DNA of 64,000 bases, from positions 744,001 to 808,000 of the forward strand of contig JAEHOE010000019.1 in NCBI GenBank assembly GCA_016858145.1, written 5' to 3'. Below are positions 11,824-23,709 of the stretch, piece by piece; positions within the stretch are counted from its first letter, which is position 1; each line of letters opens with the position of its first letter. Source of the DNA: Edaphochlamys debaryana. Taxonomy: Eukaryota; Chlorophyta; Chlorophyceae; Chlamydomonadales. Position numbers and translations under genes: made by a program. Under the pieces are notes generated by a model, which did no database searches, was not told where the DNA came from, and saw nothing but the letters and a program-made list of their open reading frames with translations.

Positions 11824-12761
11824 TCTTGCCGCGACGGCCAGCGGCCTGAGCCGAGAAGGTCAATCCAGCAGAGCTGAGCTAGGCAGAATGTATCTATCAA
11901 GCAACAGTACTTCGCGCCTGCTCGGCCTCGTCGCGGGTGCAAGTGCGGGATGCGGCCGCGCAAGCTGGCGCAGCTCCGAGGCCGGAAAGTATGCGCACCG
12001 GCACCTTGAGCAACAGGCCAAGGTAAAATGAACCAGTCCTGGGCTTGAGGCGTGTTGTGCTGGGCTGCGACCCAGGGGCCCGCCGAGGCCATGGCTGCCG
12101 GCCGGGGACGGCTGCGGCAGGCCGAGGCCCTGCCCAGATGTGGCCCGCGGAGGCTGGGGACGCCCAGGGAGCCAGCTTTTCGTTCCCACGGCCCCCCTCA
12201 TCGTCCGTAACATAAATAGCGGGTTTGCACCCGGCCGGAGCGCGTGCTTGTCGGCACCTGGTATCACCTGAAGCGTTCTAGGGGCTGCAGGGCCGGGAGC
12301 TCTTCAGTCCCCGACGCCTAGCACGTCTGGCAACAGGGGCTCTCCTCTATGCTCATCTCCTCCATTACAAGTGAAAGCTCTCTCATTGACGATTGCAGTT
12401 CTCCTGCAGCTGCCACACGGCTGTCCTCCCTTCAGACCCCTTCACACACAGGGGATGCCCCTCCCTTAAGACCTCTACACACACAGGGATGGGTCCCTCC
12501 CCCGCAGCCCTGTGGATGCCGCAGTTGCCGCTGACATCTCCACTTCCTGCCTTCACCGCCCCCGACGCCTACGCCCTGCATGCTAACTGGGTATGTGGTC
12601 TGTGGGCTGTCTACGTGGGCAGCCAGCAATCGTCCTGCACGGCGTTCCTCCATTCAGACCTCTTCAGACGCCCTGGATCCACGAGGCTGGTGCTAGACAA
12701 GGCACACCAAGGCACTCCCAGACCAGACCAAGTTACGCACCCTTTGCCGCCTGCTGCTCCC
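11824..12761. other. Intergenic region, NAA35 to giant-family copy 1
   Basis: About 0.94 kb between the NAA35 start and the stop codon of family copy 1. No gene seen. The stretch near 12425-12500 resembles 21360-21425 (downstream of copy 2), so the duplication that made copies 1 and 2 included 3' flanking DNA. Confidence 0.55.
12365..12369 (-). terminator. Candidate TGTAA poly(A) signal of family copy 1
   Basis: TGTAA on the minus strand, 393 nt beyond the copy 1 stop codon. Short motif, not decisive. Confidence 0.35.
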
Positions 12762-15700
12762 CTACCTCGGGATCGACATCGCCGCCACCAGCTCGAAGAG
12801 CCTGGCCCAGCGCCCTCTGCTCGAAGTCTCTGGCGACGGGCGGGATACGAATGAACGACGAACATTGCCCACATCAATCCGCATCCGGCCAATGCCAAGG
12901 CAGGAGACGGCCAGGGCCCTCCTGGCCGCCAGCAGCCACGGCGCCACCTCCCGCACGTACGCCTCCCGCGCCGCATCGCCCTCAGGGTCGCCCCAGCCGT
13001 GCCGCAGCCCCGGCGGCGGCCGCAGGCGGGGCGGCACATAGAGGCGGCCGGGGGTGCCGGGCGGCCAGTACAGGTCGGCCAGGAGGTCGCGCTCGGACAG
13101 CGGCCGGGGCGACAGCACCAGTGCGGCGTCGAAGGGCGCGGCCTCCTCCGCCTCCCGCCGGGCCTCCTCGATTGCCCGCTGCCGCTCCTCGGGACCCAGC
13201 CCGGCCGGTACAGGGTCCTCGACGGCACGCAGCGCACCAGCGGCAGCACGGAACAGGTCCGTCAGCAAGGGCGTAAACTGGTCGTCGTACTCGGGCGCGC
13301 TCTCCGCGCGTGGCGTCATGCCGCACACTGCCGGCTCCAGGGCGTCCAGCACGGCGTTCAGGTAGTTCAGGGGCGGCAGCTCGCCGGAACTCTCCAGCAG
13401 CTTCCGCAGCTTGCCCTGGTACAGCAGCCAGATCTGCAGTGCATAAGCAGCGAGACCACACAAGTCGCAACCCTGGATGCTTGCGACCGTAACCCCAGAC
13501 GGGGTGCCATCTACCACGGAGGAAATCCTGTAGGGAAGGGTTCTCACCGCCTCACGTGCCGTCGAGCCTCCCCTGCGGAAGGTGAGGCCGCCCAGGCCAA
13601 CGTTCGCCGGTTTAGGCCGTTGAGTCGTAAGCCCATACAGCAGGGCCACTTGGCGAGCGGTCATTTTGGGTTGTGGAGTTGCCGTGGGTTGCCGTTGGGC
13701 ATCGGCACCAAGGTCACTTATGAGGTGACCGGCGAGGCGGTGCACAGCCTCCTCGTTCAGCAAGAACGCGCCACCGGAGTTGGCGGCGTACTTCCACACC
13801 TCGTCTTCTTCCCTTATCCCAAAGCCAGCCGAGCCGCCCTGGCTTGCCAGACAGCCGGAATCGTTGCCCGCGCCCCGCTTGTGAAGGTGGGATCGGCACA
13901 GGAAGGAGGCCATCGCCGCAGGACCTGCAGGGCAGGGCGGCGTGGAGCTTGCATTGGTTGGTTTGGGCCGACACTACTGTGGGCCCGTCAATCTGTCCGG
14001 CTCACCTAGGGCGCAGAGGTGATCGAGAAGCTGCCACAGGATCTGGCGCACGGCAGGGTCGCTTGAAAGCAGTCCCCGAGTCTGGGGCTCGAACGCAAGC
14101 CTGGACAGGTCCGCCCCTTTGACCTGCCCCTGCTCGCCGACCTCGCACCACAGCATTTGACCGTTGCCCACTTGCGCAACCAGGCGGCGAACGATGTCCA
14201 GGCAGGTCACAGATGACTTCACTGCTGAGAGCGAGTCAAGCATGCCCCCGCTCGCCCCACGGAGGGTTATTAGCATGGCCCGGACCGCTGTTGTCATGGG
14301 GCCATCCATAGCCCAGGCGGTGGTGAGGGGCCGTTCCTGCAGGTCAAGAGACTAGCGTCAGCAGGAAAGGGGCTCAGTGCAGGAAGTGTCTTCTTCCCAC
14401 GTGTACACCCCAGCCGTCACCACACCTGGATTCCGGACTCGCAGACCTCGAGCAGGACGCGGGACAGGTCACTAAACGACTCTTGACAGGTCCGCCCCCA
14501 AAGTGACCTCATCATCATCCCGCCAGCTCCTCCACGTGCTGCCTCCAGCAGCTCCCGATGTGATAGGGACGAGGGCGCCCCGAGCTGCCGAAGCTGTGCC
14601 GCCAGGTAGACCCCTTCAAATGGGCTTCCAGAAGGACTGCTCGTGACGCTGAGCCGCTTGAACAGGGCCTCCGCGGTGGCCCCGCCCATGGGCAGTCCCT
14701 CGTGCCCCGCCAGGCTGTGGCTCACAGCGGTGCGGAGCTGGGGCAGGGGCACTCGCTCCACCACGCCCTCGCGGCCCAGCAGCCACAGGGCGAGGGCCGC
14801 CAGGGGCCGGGGCAGCGGCCGCCGCCCGCCCAGCGCCACGAGCGCAGAGAGCAGCGCCGCCGCATCCTCCGCACCCAGCTCGGGCCCCGAGCCCGCCTGC
14901 TGCGCCCCCGGCCCCAGGCGCTTGAGCAGCAGGGCCTCCACGGCGGCGGCGGTGGTGTCCGCAGCGGCCACGGCAGCCGCCAGCCCCACAGCTGTGCCAG
15001 AGCCCAGCACCGACGACAGCTCGTAGTGGGCGATGCGTTGTGCTCCAGCGGCGGCACCGAGCACGGCCTCCGACAGCCGGTCGCCCAGGGCCGTGGCCTG
15101 CAGCCAGAGCTCTGCTTGCTCGCTGGGTAGAAGCACATCCTCAAGCAGGCGAGCGATGGTCAGCAAGGGGGCATCGCCGCCCTCGCTCATCGCTGCAGCA
15201 GTAGCAGCCACGAGGGCCGCGGCGAACTACGTGGGAGAACAGCAAATAAAGTGGCCCTAGTCGGCCCGCTCGTGACCTCACCCTTAACTGCCGTTGCTGC
15301 AGCCAGGAGCTCCACTCGGTGCCGCTTCCTCGGCAGGCGCGCTCCATCAAGCCCTTCAACGTGTTACAGCTCAGACCCCATCCGGACCGGCCCTTCAGCG
15401 CCTCAAGGAGCAGCGCTGCCTCTTCGAGAGTCATACTTTGCAGGACCGATTCTGCGGTCCTGGCCAGGTCCACCGCCTCGCTCGGCAGGGTACCTTCTGC
15501 CGAGTGCCCAGGCGCAGCGTCGGCGGCGGGCAGGAGGTGGGTTAGAGCCAGCAGCGCCACCTCGGGTCCCATCGCCGCCTTGCAGCCCGCCAAGCGCTTG
15601 AGTAGAGCCGCAGCGGTGGCAGGCGGCAGCGGAAACTGTGGCGTGGTGGGGCCCTGGGCGGGGCTGGGCCCTGCAGCTGCAGCCAGGCGGGTCAGCTGTG

Positions 15701-18700
15701 CGAGCTGGGGCGGCCGCAGGAGCTCAATAGCCGAGTGGCTTCCGAACGCCGGGGCCAGGAGGGACCAGGCGGGACCCAAGGCATCTGAGGCGCGATTGTG
15801 AGCGACCCACAGCGTCTGAAGCGCAGACAGCGCTGCCAGCTCAGGCCCGAGCCCAGAGGCCCAGTCCCGCTCCGTCAGCTGCAGCGAAGCCCCCTCCTGC
15901 GCCTGGAGCCGCTGCAGCCAGGCCGCCGCCGAACCGCAGGGGCCGGCCTCCTCCGCCTCGACCGCGTATAACACCGCGGCCACGTCTGCAGCCCCCGCCC
16001 TGCTGCCACCGCCTGAGCCGCTGCCCCCCGCCTGTGCTCCAGCGGCCTCCTCCGCACGCCTCTCCAGCTCAGCCCCCAGCCGCACGGCCCACGCCTGCCC
16101 GCCCAGCCCCGCCTGGCAGCAGTAGGTGGCGAGCAGGGCCAGCTGCCGAGCGCTGGCGGGCTGCAGCGGGAGCCGAGATAGCACGCCGTCCCATCCTGAT
16201 TTGATGTCGGGGCCCGGCGCCCATGGGAGGGCCCGGAGCAGCACCCCGGTCAGCAGCTGCTCCAGCTTGCTCCACACGGCCACAGCGCCCTCCGCATCCG
16301 GGCCGACCGCCAGCGCTCCATCATCAAGCAGAGAGCCCACCGCAGCCGCACTGGCTGCCTGGAGCATGGAATCGGAGGGCTGAATACCGACATTCAGCGC
16401 GCCGCATAGCAGGCCGAGCCAGTACGCCACTGTGAGGGCCTCCGGCTTGGCTGCCCACTGCTCCAGGGACTGCAGTGCGAGCTGCCTCAGCCCCTTCAGC
16501 GCTGCCGCCGTCAAGGGGCGTCCACTATGAGAGGCCAGGCACAGGAGATCGAGCAGGACACTGGGCGGCAGCGGCTCGGAGGGCGCACGGCCGGTGCGTG
16601 ACTGCACCTGCAGGAGTGCGCCCGCTGCTGCCGACAGCAGGTCAGCTGCCGGGGGGCGAGGGTCATGTGTGTCGGTGGCAGGCATGTCGGACACACGAAG
16701 CTCGACGCAGGCGACTGCGGCCACGACCAGCTTCAGCTCGGCTGGCCAGGCGCTGTAGATAGGCAGGATGCTGACGAACTTCAAAGCAAAGGCCGAGTGC
16801 GCCCCTGCACATGCCGCCTGGGCTGCAGTGCTGAGCGACGCCACTGGGCCCTTGGGGTCCCGGCCCGCGGCACCAGCGCTCAGCAGGCCGTGCGCTGCAC
16901 CCAGGAGCAGCCCCAGCTCGTAGGGAGGGTAGCGCTGCCAGAAGGTTGCCCCAGAGGTGGGAGCGCCTCTCGCTGCTGTCGAAGGTTGCAGGAGCCGCTC
17001 CGCAGCCGCCAGCAGGGCATCCACGAAGGACAGCGGCGGGGCAGCGCCCAGCAGCGCTGCGCCCATGGCGGCGGCGGAGAGGCCCTCGGCGGAAGCGAAG
17101 TGGGGCAGGCGGTCCCGGAGCACCTGCGTGTAGGCCTCGGCCCAGCCCTCGGGTGGCACCGCGCCCATCAGGGCCAACTGAGGAGGCAAGCAGAGGGCAG
17201 CCAGCGTCAGCCTCAGCACCAGCAAGGTAAGCACGGCAGCCCCCAGGCCCCCAGCGCGCTGCAGCCCACGCACCTGCCGGACCGCCAGTGCCGCCTCCGT
17301 GAGCTCCCGGCCCTGGAGGCGCCCCAGCACGTCCTCCCGTGTCAGGGCCACCAGCGTGGCCCGGAGGAGGGCTGTACGGGCTGGAACGACCCCCGCGTCA
17401 CCAGGTCGCTTGATCGTCTGGTCAAACCACTGCAATGCCTTGACAAGGCTGGCCAGACGTGCTGGCTCTGAAGCCTCCGCATTTTCGCCGGCGCTGAGAG
17501 CTCTGGCGGAGTGTGCGTAGAGCCGGATCAGCAGCCGCACAGGCGGTGGGTGCTTGCACCGCACGCAGGTGGAGAGGACACCGGTGGCGCTCAGCAGGCT
17601 GATGCGGGGGTGGTCCTCGGGGCCCACCGCAGGATCCGGAAGTGCTGAGTCCAAGGCAAGCAGGAAGCGGCTCAAGAGTTCGCGCTGCTTCTCTCGCCGT
17701 GGCCCTTGACGCCCAGGCTCCGCCCACTCCAGATCCAGGAACAGCACTTGCATCACCAGTCCCAGCATATGAGGCCCAGGCTGACCCGCAAGGAAGCGCT
17801 CAGCAGCCGTGAACAAGAGCCGGTCCGCAGACTTGATGGCTTCCTGTGGCGAGAGATGGCCTTGCCTCAGCACCTCAGCACCATCACTGACGGCACTTTT
17901 AGCCTCGACCTCCCCCTCACCTCCATGTCCACCCTGCGCTGCCCCTCCGTTGCCATGACGCGCAGGCCCTTGCCCAAGGCTAGCAGCAGCTCAGCCAGGG
18001 GCTCGGGGCCCAGGCCATTGGATGGGTCGGCGGCCGGCCCCAAGGCAGCCACCAGCAGCTGTTCAAGGTCCTGGGCAAGGCATGGGATAGAGCGGATGAC
18101 TCTCTCCGACGACGTTCACCTTGAGCATAGCGCAGAGATGTCGCTCACCTGGTGAAGCTGAGGCACGTGGGCCCACCCAGGCGTCGCCGCCGCCATTCGG
18201 AGCGCCGCCGCCGTCTTAGCCGCCGTCAGCCCCGGGAAGCCGCCCGCCCGCCAGGCGTGCAGCGCCGCCCCGTAGACCTCATAGCTGGCAAAGGCCTGAC
18301 CCAGCTGCGCCAGCGGCAGGACCACGCCCTCCATCAGGCCCTGCAGGACGCCAGGGCCGCTGCCGAGACCGGACTCAGCTGAGGGGGACGTCTCGTTCTG
18401 CAACAATGGGATGGGGGTGGGTACACGTTGACGTGCGATCAAGCAGGGGGCCGGCCCACATCATGGGCAGCAGAGACAGAGAGCAAGCAACATGGACCAT
18501 GCAGTAACCGCCTGTGCTCCACCCGGGGCTCACCATGAAGCGCTGAGAGCTGCGCAGGCTCGCCTCCAGCTCTGGCAGGAGGTGCATGCTCGCGCGCACC
18601 TGCCGCTCCAGGTGGCCCTCCAGGCACGCCAGCACAGCGGCCGGGAGCGCCACGCCCCAGGCGCCGCATGCGGGCACCAGCAGCAAAAGGTAGGACGGCG

Positions 18701-20580
18701 GCAGGCGGCCTGCCGCCACGGAGTTGGCCACGGCGTGCAGCAGAGGCTCGAGAAGGGGACGGAGCTCGGCAGCGGCGGAGCTGCCGTCACCGTCCGGCCC
18801 CAGCAGCTCCAGGGCCTCCAGAAGGCCAGCGGCTTCTGAGCTCGCCTGTCGCGCTCCGCGCCCCGACTGTGCGATGCTGACAGTGCTCGCGACCAACTGC
18901 GCAGGGTAGGGGCCCGCAGTTGGACCCGGAGTCAGGGTGCAAGGTGTGGGACACGAGCTGAGGGCCTCTTGGTGACTGACTTCGCCTCACAGCACAGACG
19001 TTGCTATGCATGCTTGCGAGCCTCGACTGCTGGTCCAGGAAGAGCGCTTGCGACATAGCATGTTGCGAGACCTAGACTGCTGGTCCCTATCGATCGAGGC
19101 TTCCGTATCATGTAGCATAGCAGCATACGGTACACGGGCTATTCGTGACTCGGCATGGCGCGAAGCTTCAGCAACCTTTGCGTTCGGGGCTGGATCCCGT
19201 GCACGACAGCCGGTCCTTCCTTCGCGTTGTGACTTCGCCGAGGAGTTGTGAGCTGTCCAAGCCGATACCTACGCCCCACAGAAGCACTGCACCACAGAAG
19301 CACAAAAGCCTTCTAGTCGCACAACATCCCATCCCCACCCCATCCTGCTCACCATGACCAGCAGCGACGGCCGGCCCGCCAGCTCCCTCAGCCGAACCGA
19401 TAGCGCCTCGGCCGCGAGCTCACAACCGCAGCGGCTTAGGCGGTCCCCTGCCTCGCGGCAAGCCGCCACGGTAACCTCCGCAAGCTGTTCCGCGGTCAGC
19501 TGCGGCGCGGCATGGCTCAAGGCGTAGGCCCAGAGCGCCTCCGCGGTCCGCGCCACCCATGCACGCCAGTCGAAGGCGCCGTCTAGTGGTGGGGGTGCCT
19601 CACACCATTGCTGAAGCAGGGATGCCAGTGCCAGCCCCTCCCACGTACTCGCCAATTCCCAAGTAGAAGTCATCGGGCAGGCCCGCTGATCCGTACATCT
19701 GCGTTGCGGCACCCAGCGCCGCCGCCGCTGCAGGCACCGCCTTGGCTGGAGTGGAGGGCTGTGCACGCAAGGGCACTTGAGCGAGCAGGTCTGCCACCTC
19801 AAACGGAGGAGGGCTGAGGGAAGTGCTGGTGGCGAGGACCGCCAGAGCGCTTATGGCGGCGCTGAGCTGCTTCAGAGTGAGCTTGTTGGCTTGGGGCGTC
19901 AATGCACAGAGGACGCGAGGGAGCAGCTCCTGTGGGTTGCATCAGGGCAGCATGCAAGCGTGCTCAATCAAGCGGGAGTCACAGAAGAGTGCCAGAGTTC
20001 CTGGCGCGGGGACGAGGTTGTGGGTAGGTGGAGAACCCGGTTAGGGAGCTACTCAGGCCCCCAGGGGCCCCCTGCAGGCCCCTGCTGCCTCTCGCCAGGC
20101 CCCGACCCTCACCTCACGCAGCAGTCGCTCCTCCTCGGCCCCCCCTTGGTAGCACCGGGCAGCCGCCTCCAGCAGGGCCAGTGCTGTCCGGGCACCCTCA
20201 GGGTTGGCGGGGAGGGGGTGCGTGCGGGACAGCCAAACCAGCTCCTCCAGGCTCTTGGGCTTTGCAGGGGCTCGGTGGGTCGGTTCGGTCTCCGCCGGGG
20301 GTGCCTCACGCTTCTCCAGCTGCACGGTGTGCGTGCTTTGTCCAATGCCGTGGTCACGGCGCTTGCTGGCTGAGGGGCCCACGGACGAGGGCGGGACGCG
20401 CCGAGCTGCGAGCCGAGCGGGGACCAGGCCGAGGCGGGCACCCGCGAGCCCCGAGCGCAGCGCGGCTGCATGCGAGCCCAGGCTTGTGACCGATGAGCAT
20501 GCCCTCGCACAGATCAGGCGGCCTGAGGCTGGATCGCTGTTGCGGGCGCTGCCGCGGCTCGATAGCCCCGGGGCGAGCAT
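12762..20580 (-). CDS. Giant organelle-type helical-repeat protein, family copy 1
   Basis: Reconstructed by comparison with copies 2 and 3. Exons on the minus strand: 20580-20113, 19929-19645, 19610-19353, 18896-18534, 18397-18149, 18070-17921, 17843-17274, 17177-15282, 15226-14426, 14336-14006, 13924-13548, 13433-12762; about 2,139 aa if the 34-nt gap 19644-19611 is removed. The N-terminus (MLAPGLSSRGSARNSDPASG) is Ser/Arg-rich and acid-poor, like a plastid or mitochondrial transit peptide. The body is made of helical hairpins with regularly spaced Leu/Ala and Pro-Pro turns, such as LTREDVLGRLQGRELTEAAL, resembling OPR-type repeats; no RAP domain or catalytic motif was seen. Relative to copies 2 and 3 about 350 nt are missing inside exon 2, out of frame, so the gene is either rescued by removal of the 34-nt gap or is a pseudogene. 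Function unknown; the family and exon order are well supported, OPR membership is inference. Confidence 0.6.
19611..19644 (-). other. 34-nt GT...AG segment at the copy 1 deletion junction
   Basis: On the minus strand this segment begins GTGGGAGGGG and ends GCTTCAG. Removing it joins the reading frame ending ...GEY to the frame QWCEAPPPL that is conserved in the other copies. At 34 nt it is shorter than known algal spliceosomal introns, so it may simply mark a frameshifting deletion. Confidence 0.4.
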
Positions 20581-21532
20581 GGCGGTGCCCTGGACCGCAC
20601 GGCTATGGACGAGGCAGGTTTATGCGGCCTGCTCCATAAGCGGCATGTTTACAAGCGAGTGGCGAGCGCGGTCAGCAACTGTAATCCTTGCCTCGAGAGC
20701 CGGGTCCGCGAAGCGCTCGCCGTGAGGTTCACGGCCGGACCCGTGACCGCCAGATCCATCGCCAACCGGCCCAACCTCCAACCTCCGCCCCGGCTTCGCA
20801 GCATCTGCCTGGTCCCCACCCTAGACCGAATGCAGCCTTCAGTCTCTAGACAAAGCTGGCTGCGCAAAGACCCTGCGGATCCACCACCACAAGCCCGCAC
20901 GACGGCACGGCGCACAGACTCAAACCGTCGAGGTGCTATCGTCCCGGTCCACGGGGACTGCGTGCCGCCGGCCCCCTCCCCTCCCCTGTCTGTTGCGCAC
21001 AGCCTAGTTGCGTTCAGCTGCATCCCCCTTCGTCGTCGTCCGGACTACGCTGCACAGCCCCTGCGGGCACAGAACCCTGCCCTGTCTGCCTGCCGCCGGC
21101 CCCCACAGGCCTTGCAGCAAGACCTGCTGACCATAGTTTAGCCATGCCGTCAAACTCGCACTTGCAGGGGACTGCGTGCCGCCTGCCTAATCCCTGTTCT
21201 GCCTGCCCCCACCTCCAACCTGCAGCCTCTCTTATATAGCCAACCCCAAGACACGTCCTCCGCTCTCACGGCTTTCCGCCCTCCGGAGCCTGGAGGACCC
21301 CACAAGGAGGCGCGTAAGCACAACCAGAGATTGCATTTGGGTCCCCAGCACCTCTCCTGCAGCCCCCGCACGGCTTCCCGCCCTTCAGACCTCTTCACAC
21401 GCAGGGACGGGCCCCTCCCTCGCAACCTTGCCCCTCGAGACGTGCTCGACAAGGCAGAGACGTGCTAGACATCCGCATCCTTGTGCGGCCTTGCTCCTCA
21501 GGCTCTGCAGCATGCCCCCTCCACGCTGGGGC
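20581..21532. other. Intergenic region between family copies 1 and 2
   Basis: About 0.95 kb holding the 5' flank of copy 1 and the 3' flank of copy 2. The 140 nt next to the copy 1 start resemble the 5' flank of copy 2 (30060-30200). A TATAAG-like element lies on the minus strand near 21231-21240. No other gene seen. Confidence 0.5.
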
Positions 21533-23623
21533 CTACGCACCCTTGCCCGCCTGCTGCTCCCCGGGCCCGGGTGCAGCCGTCACCGCCGCCACCACGTGGA
21601 AGAGCCTGGCCCAGCGCCCTCCGCTGGGGGTCACTGGGGACGGGCGGGCCCCGGCACCGAGCACGGCGTCCACGTCCCTCAGGGAGCCGTTGCCACCGAA
21701 CGACACCACGACGGCCCTCCTCGCCGCCAGCAGCCACGGCGCCACCTCCAGCACGTACGCCTCCCGCGCCGCATCGCCCTCGGGGTCGCCCCAGCCGTGC
21801 CGCAGCCCCGGCGGCGGCCGCAGGCGGGGCGGCACGTAGAGGCGGCCGAGGGTTCCGGGGGTGCCGGGCGGCCAGTACAGGTCGGCCAGAGGTCCCGCTC
21901 GGACAGCGGCCGGGGCGACAGCACCAGCGCGGCGTCGAAGGGCACGGCCTCCTCCGCCTCCCGCCGGGCCTCCTCAAGCGCCCGCTACCGCTCCTCGGGA
22001 CCCAAGCCAGCGGGGGGAGGGTCCTCGACGGTCAGCAGCGCACCAGTCGCCAAGCGGAGCAGGTCGTTCAGCAGCGGCTTGAACTGCTCCGCGTACTCGG
22101 GCGCTTTCTCCGTGAGCTGCGGTACGCCGCAGACTGCGGGCTCCAGGGCAGCTTGTCGTGGTACAGCAGCCAGACCTGTGGGGCATCAACAGCAGGGAGA
22201 GAGAGATGCGTGGGTACGATTGGGAGAGTGAGAGGTCCTCGCGTCCAGTCAACTCACGTGCTGACGCGGATCGGGGGCATTGCGCAGGAGTTCGAGTCCT
22301 CTGCGCAAGAGATTCCCAACAAGCCCATTATCCTGGACCGGAGCGTCATCATTCCGTACAATTGGGCGAACTGCCGCGCCGCCAGTTTCACATCTTCTCT
22401 GCGCTTGAATGTGAGCAGGGCTCGATAGTCAGGACCGTAATCGTCCATCAGGGCGCTGACCATCCACAGCGCTCCATTTGTATCGAGCATGTACGCCCCT
22501 ACGTTGCTGGCCACATGCCGCCAGATAAGTGCCTCTGACATCCAACCCGAGCAAGTCGACTCAGCCTTCGGCTCGAAGCCGCCAAGGCTAGCCAGCGGGG
22601 TGGAGGCGGCCGTCAGGCTGATCGCGTGGAGGTGATCACGGCACAGGAAGGAGGACATGGCCACGGGACCTGTACGGAAGGAGGGAAGATGACCAACTGC
22701 ACTTCGAATTGATGGCTCCAACAGTCCAAACCGCATCTCCTCACCAATGGCGTAGAGGTGATCCAGCAGTGACCAGAGTGACGACAAAACCTTCCGTTCT
22801 GCTGCGATGTTCAGGTACCCCGGCGGGGGTGTAAACAAGCCAACGGAGTCTGCCTCTGTGACCTGCAGCTCCGCAAGAGGCTTGCCAGCCTCATGCCACA
22901 GGGACTGACCGTTGCCCACACGCTCGGCTAAAATGCGCGCGTTGGCCAGAGCCCTCGTCGAGTTGGTGATAGCCTCCGCCTCCTCTCTCAGCATGCCAAC
23001 ACCCAGCTCCAGCACAGGAACGAGAAGAGTAAGTGGCCACGGGCTCAGGAGAAATACCTCAAAGCATGAACTGACACACATAGGTGCCGTCTTCCCACCT
23101 GGAGACCTGCTCCGCATGCCTCTACCAAGAGGTCGGCAAGGGCATCAAAGTGACGTTCCCTGTCGGCTGCGCCCAGCTGGGCCAGCTGGCCTCCGGCGGG
23201 CTCCTTCCGGGGATCCTTGCAGGCCTCAACAAGCCTTCGCAATACTTGCTGATAGCCTCCGCGCGCTGCCTCCAGGAGCTGCCAATGCGACAGGGAACTA
23301 GGCACGCCCATCTGCCGCAGGTGGCTTGACAGAGTTACCCAACCAGGTGCATCACTGCAGGAGCTGCCCGGTGCACACAGCCGCTTGAGCAGGGCCTCCG
23401 CGGTGGCCCCGCCCATGGGCAGTCCCTCGTGCCCCGCCAGGCTGTGGCTCACAGCGGTGCGGAGCTGGGGCAGGGGCACTCGCTCCACCACGCCCTCGCG
23501 GCCCAGCAGCCACAGGGCGAGGGCCGCCAGGGGCCGGGGCAGCGGCCGCCGCCCGCCCAGCGCCACGAGCGCAGAGAGCAGCGCCGCCGCATCCTCCGCA
23601 CCCAGCTCGGGCCCCGAGGCTAC

Positions 23624-23709
23624 CTGCCCCACTGTAGTGCCGCTGCACTGATCTGACATCTGCCTGTTTACTGTTTTCGGTATAAGTAGCACCTCGGCAC
23701 AACACCCAC
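23624..23709 (-). other. Possible new intron made from the MITE insertion
   Basis: Reading the minus strand, the target-site copy supplies GTGGGT as a donor at 23709 and the flanking host sequence supplies GGGGCAG as acceptor at 23624. Removing these 86 nt joins ...GPG to VASGPELGAED in frame, costing only three host codons. If the insert is not spliced, translation stops after about eleven foreign codons. The acceptor has a weak pyrimidine tract. Confidence 0.42.
23633..23704. mobile_element. 72-bp MITE inserted in a coding exon of family copy 2
   Basis: The insert is bounded by near-perfect terminal inverted repeats: TGTAGTGCCG at the plus-strand left end and TGTTGTGCCG reading inward from the right end (9 of 10 match). 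It is flanked by a 5-bp duplication CCCAC at 23628-23632 and 23705-23709. The homologous position of copy 3 (around 53519-53530) has a single GTGGG and no insert, so this is a clean insertion allele. The element is too short to encode a protein and its transposase source is not in the window. Confidence 0.72.

Noticed and set aside
12999..14009. 336-codon open frame on the plus strand
   Set aside because: Antisense to the conserved C-terminal exons of family copy 1, which are matched by copies 2 and 3.
16665..17471. 268-codon open frame on the plus strand, repeated at 25563-26126
   Set aside because: Shadow of the long family exon; it recurs only because copies 1 and 2 are near-identical there.
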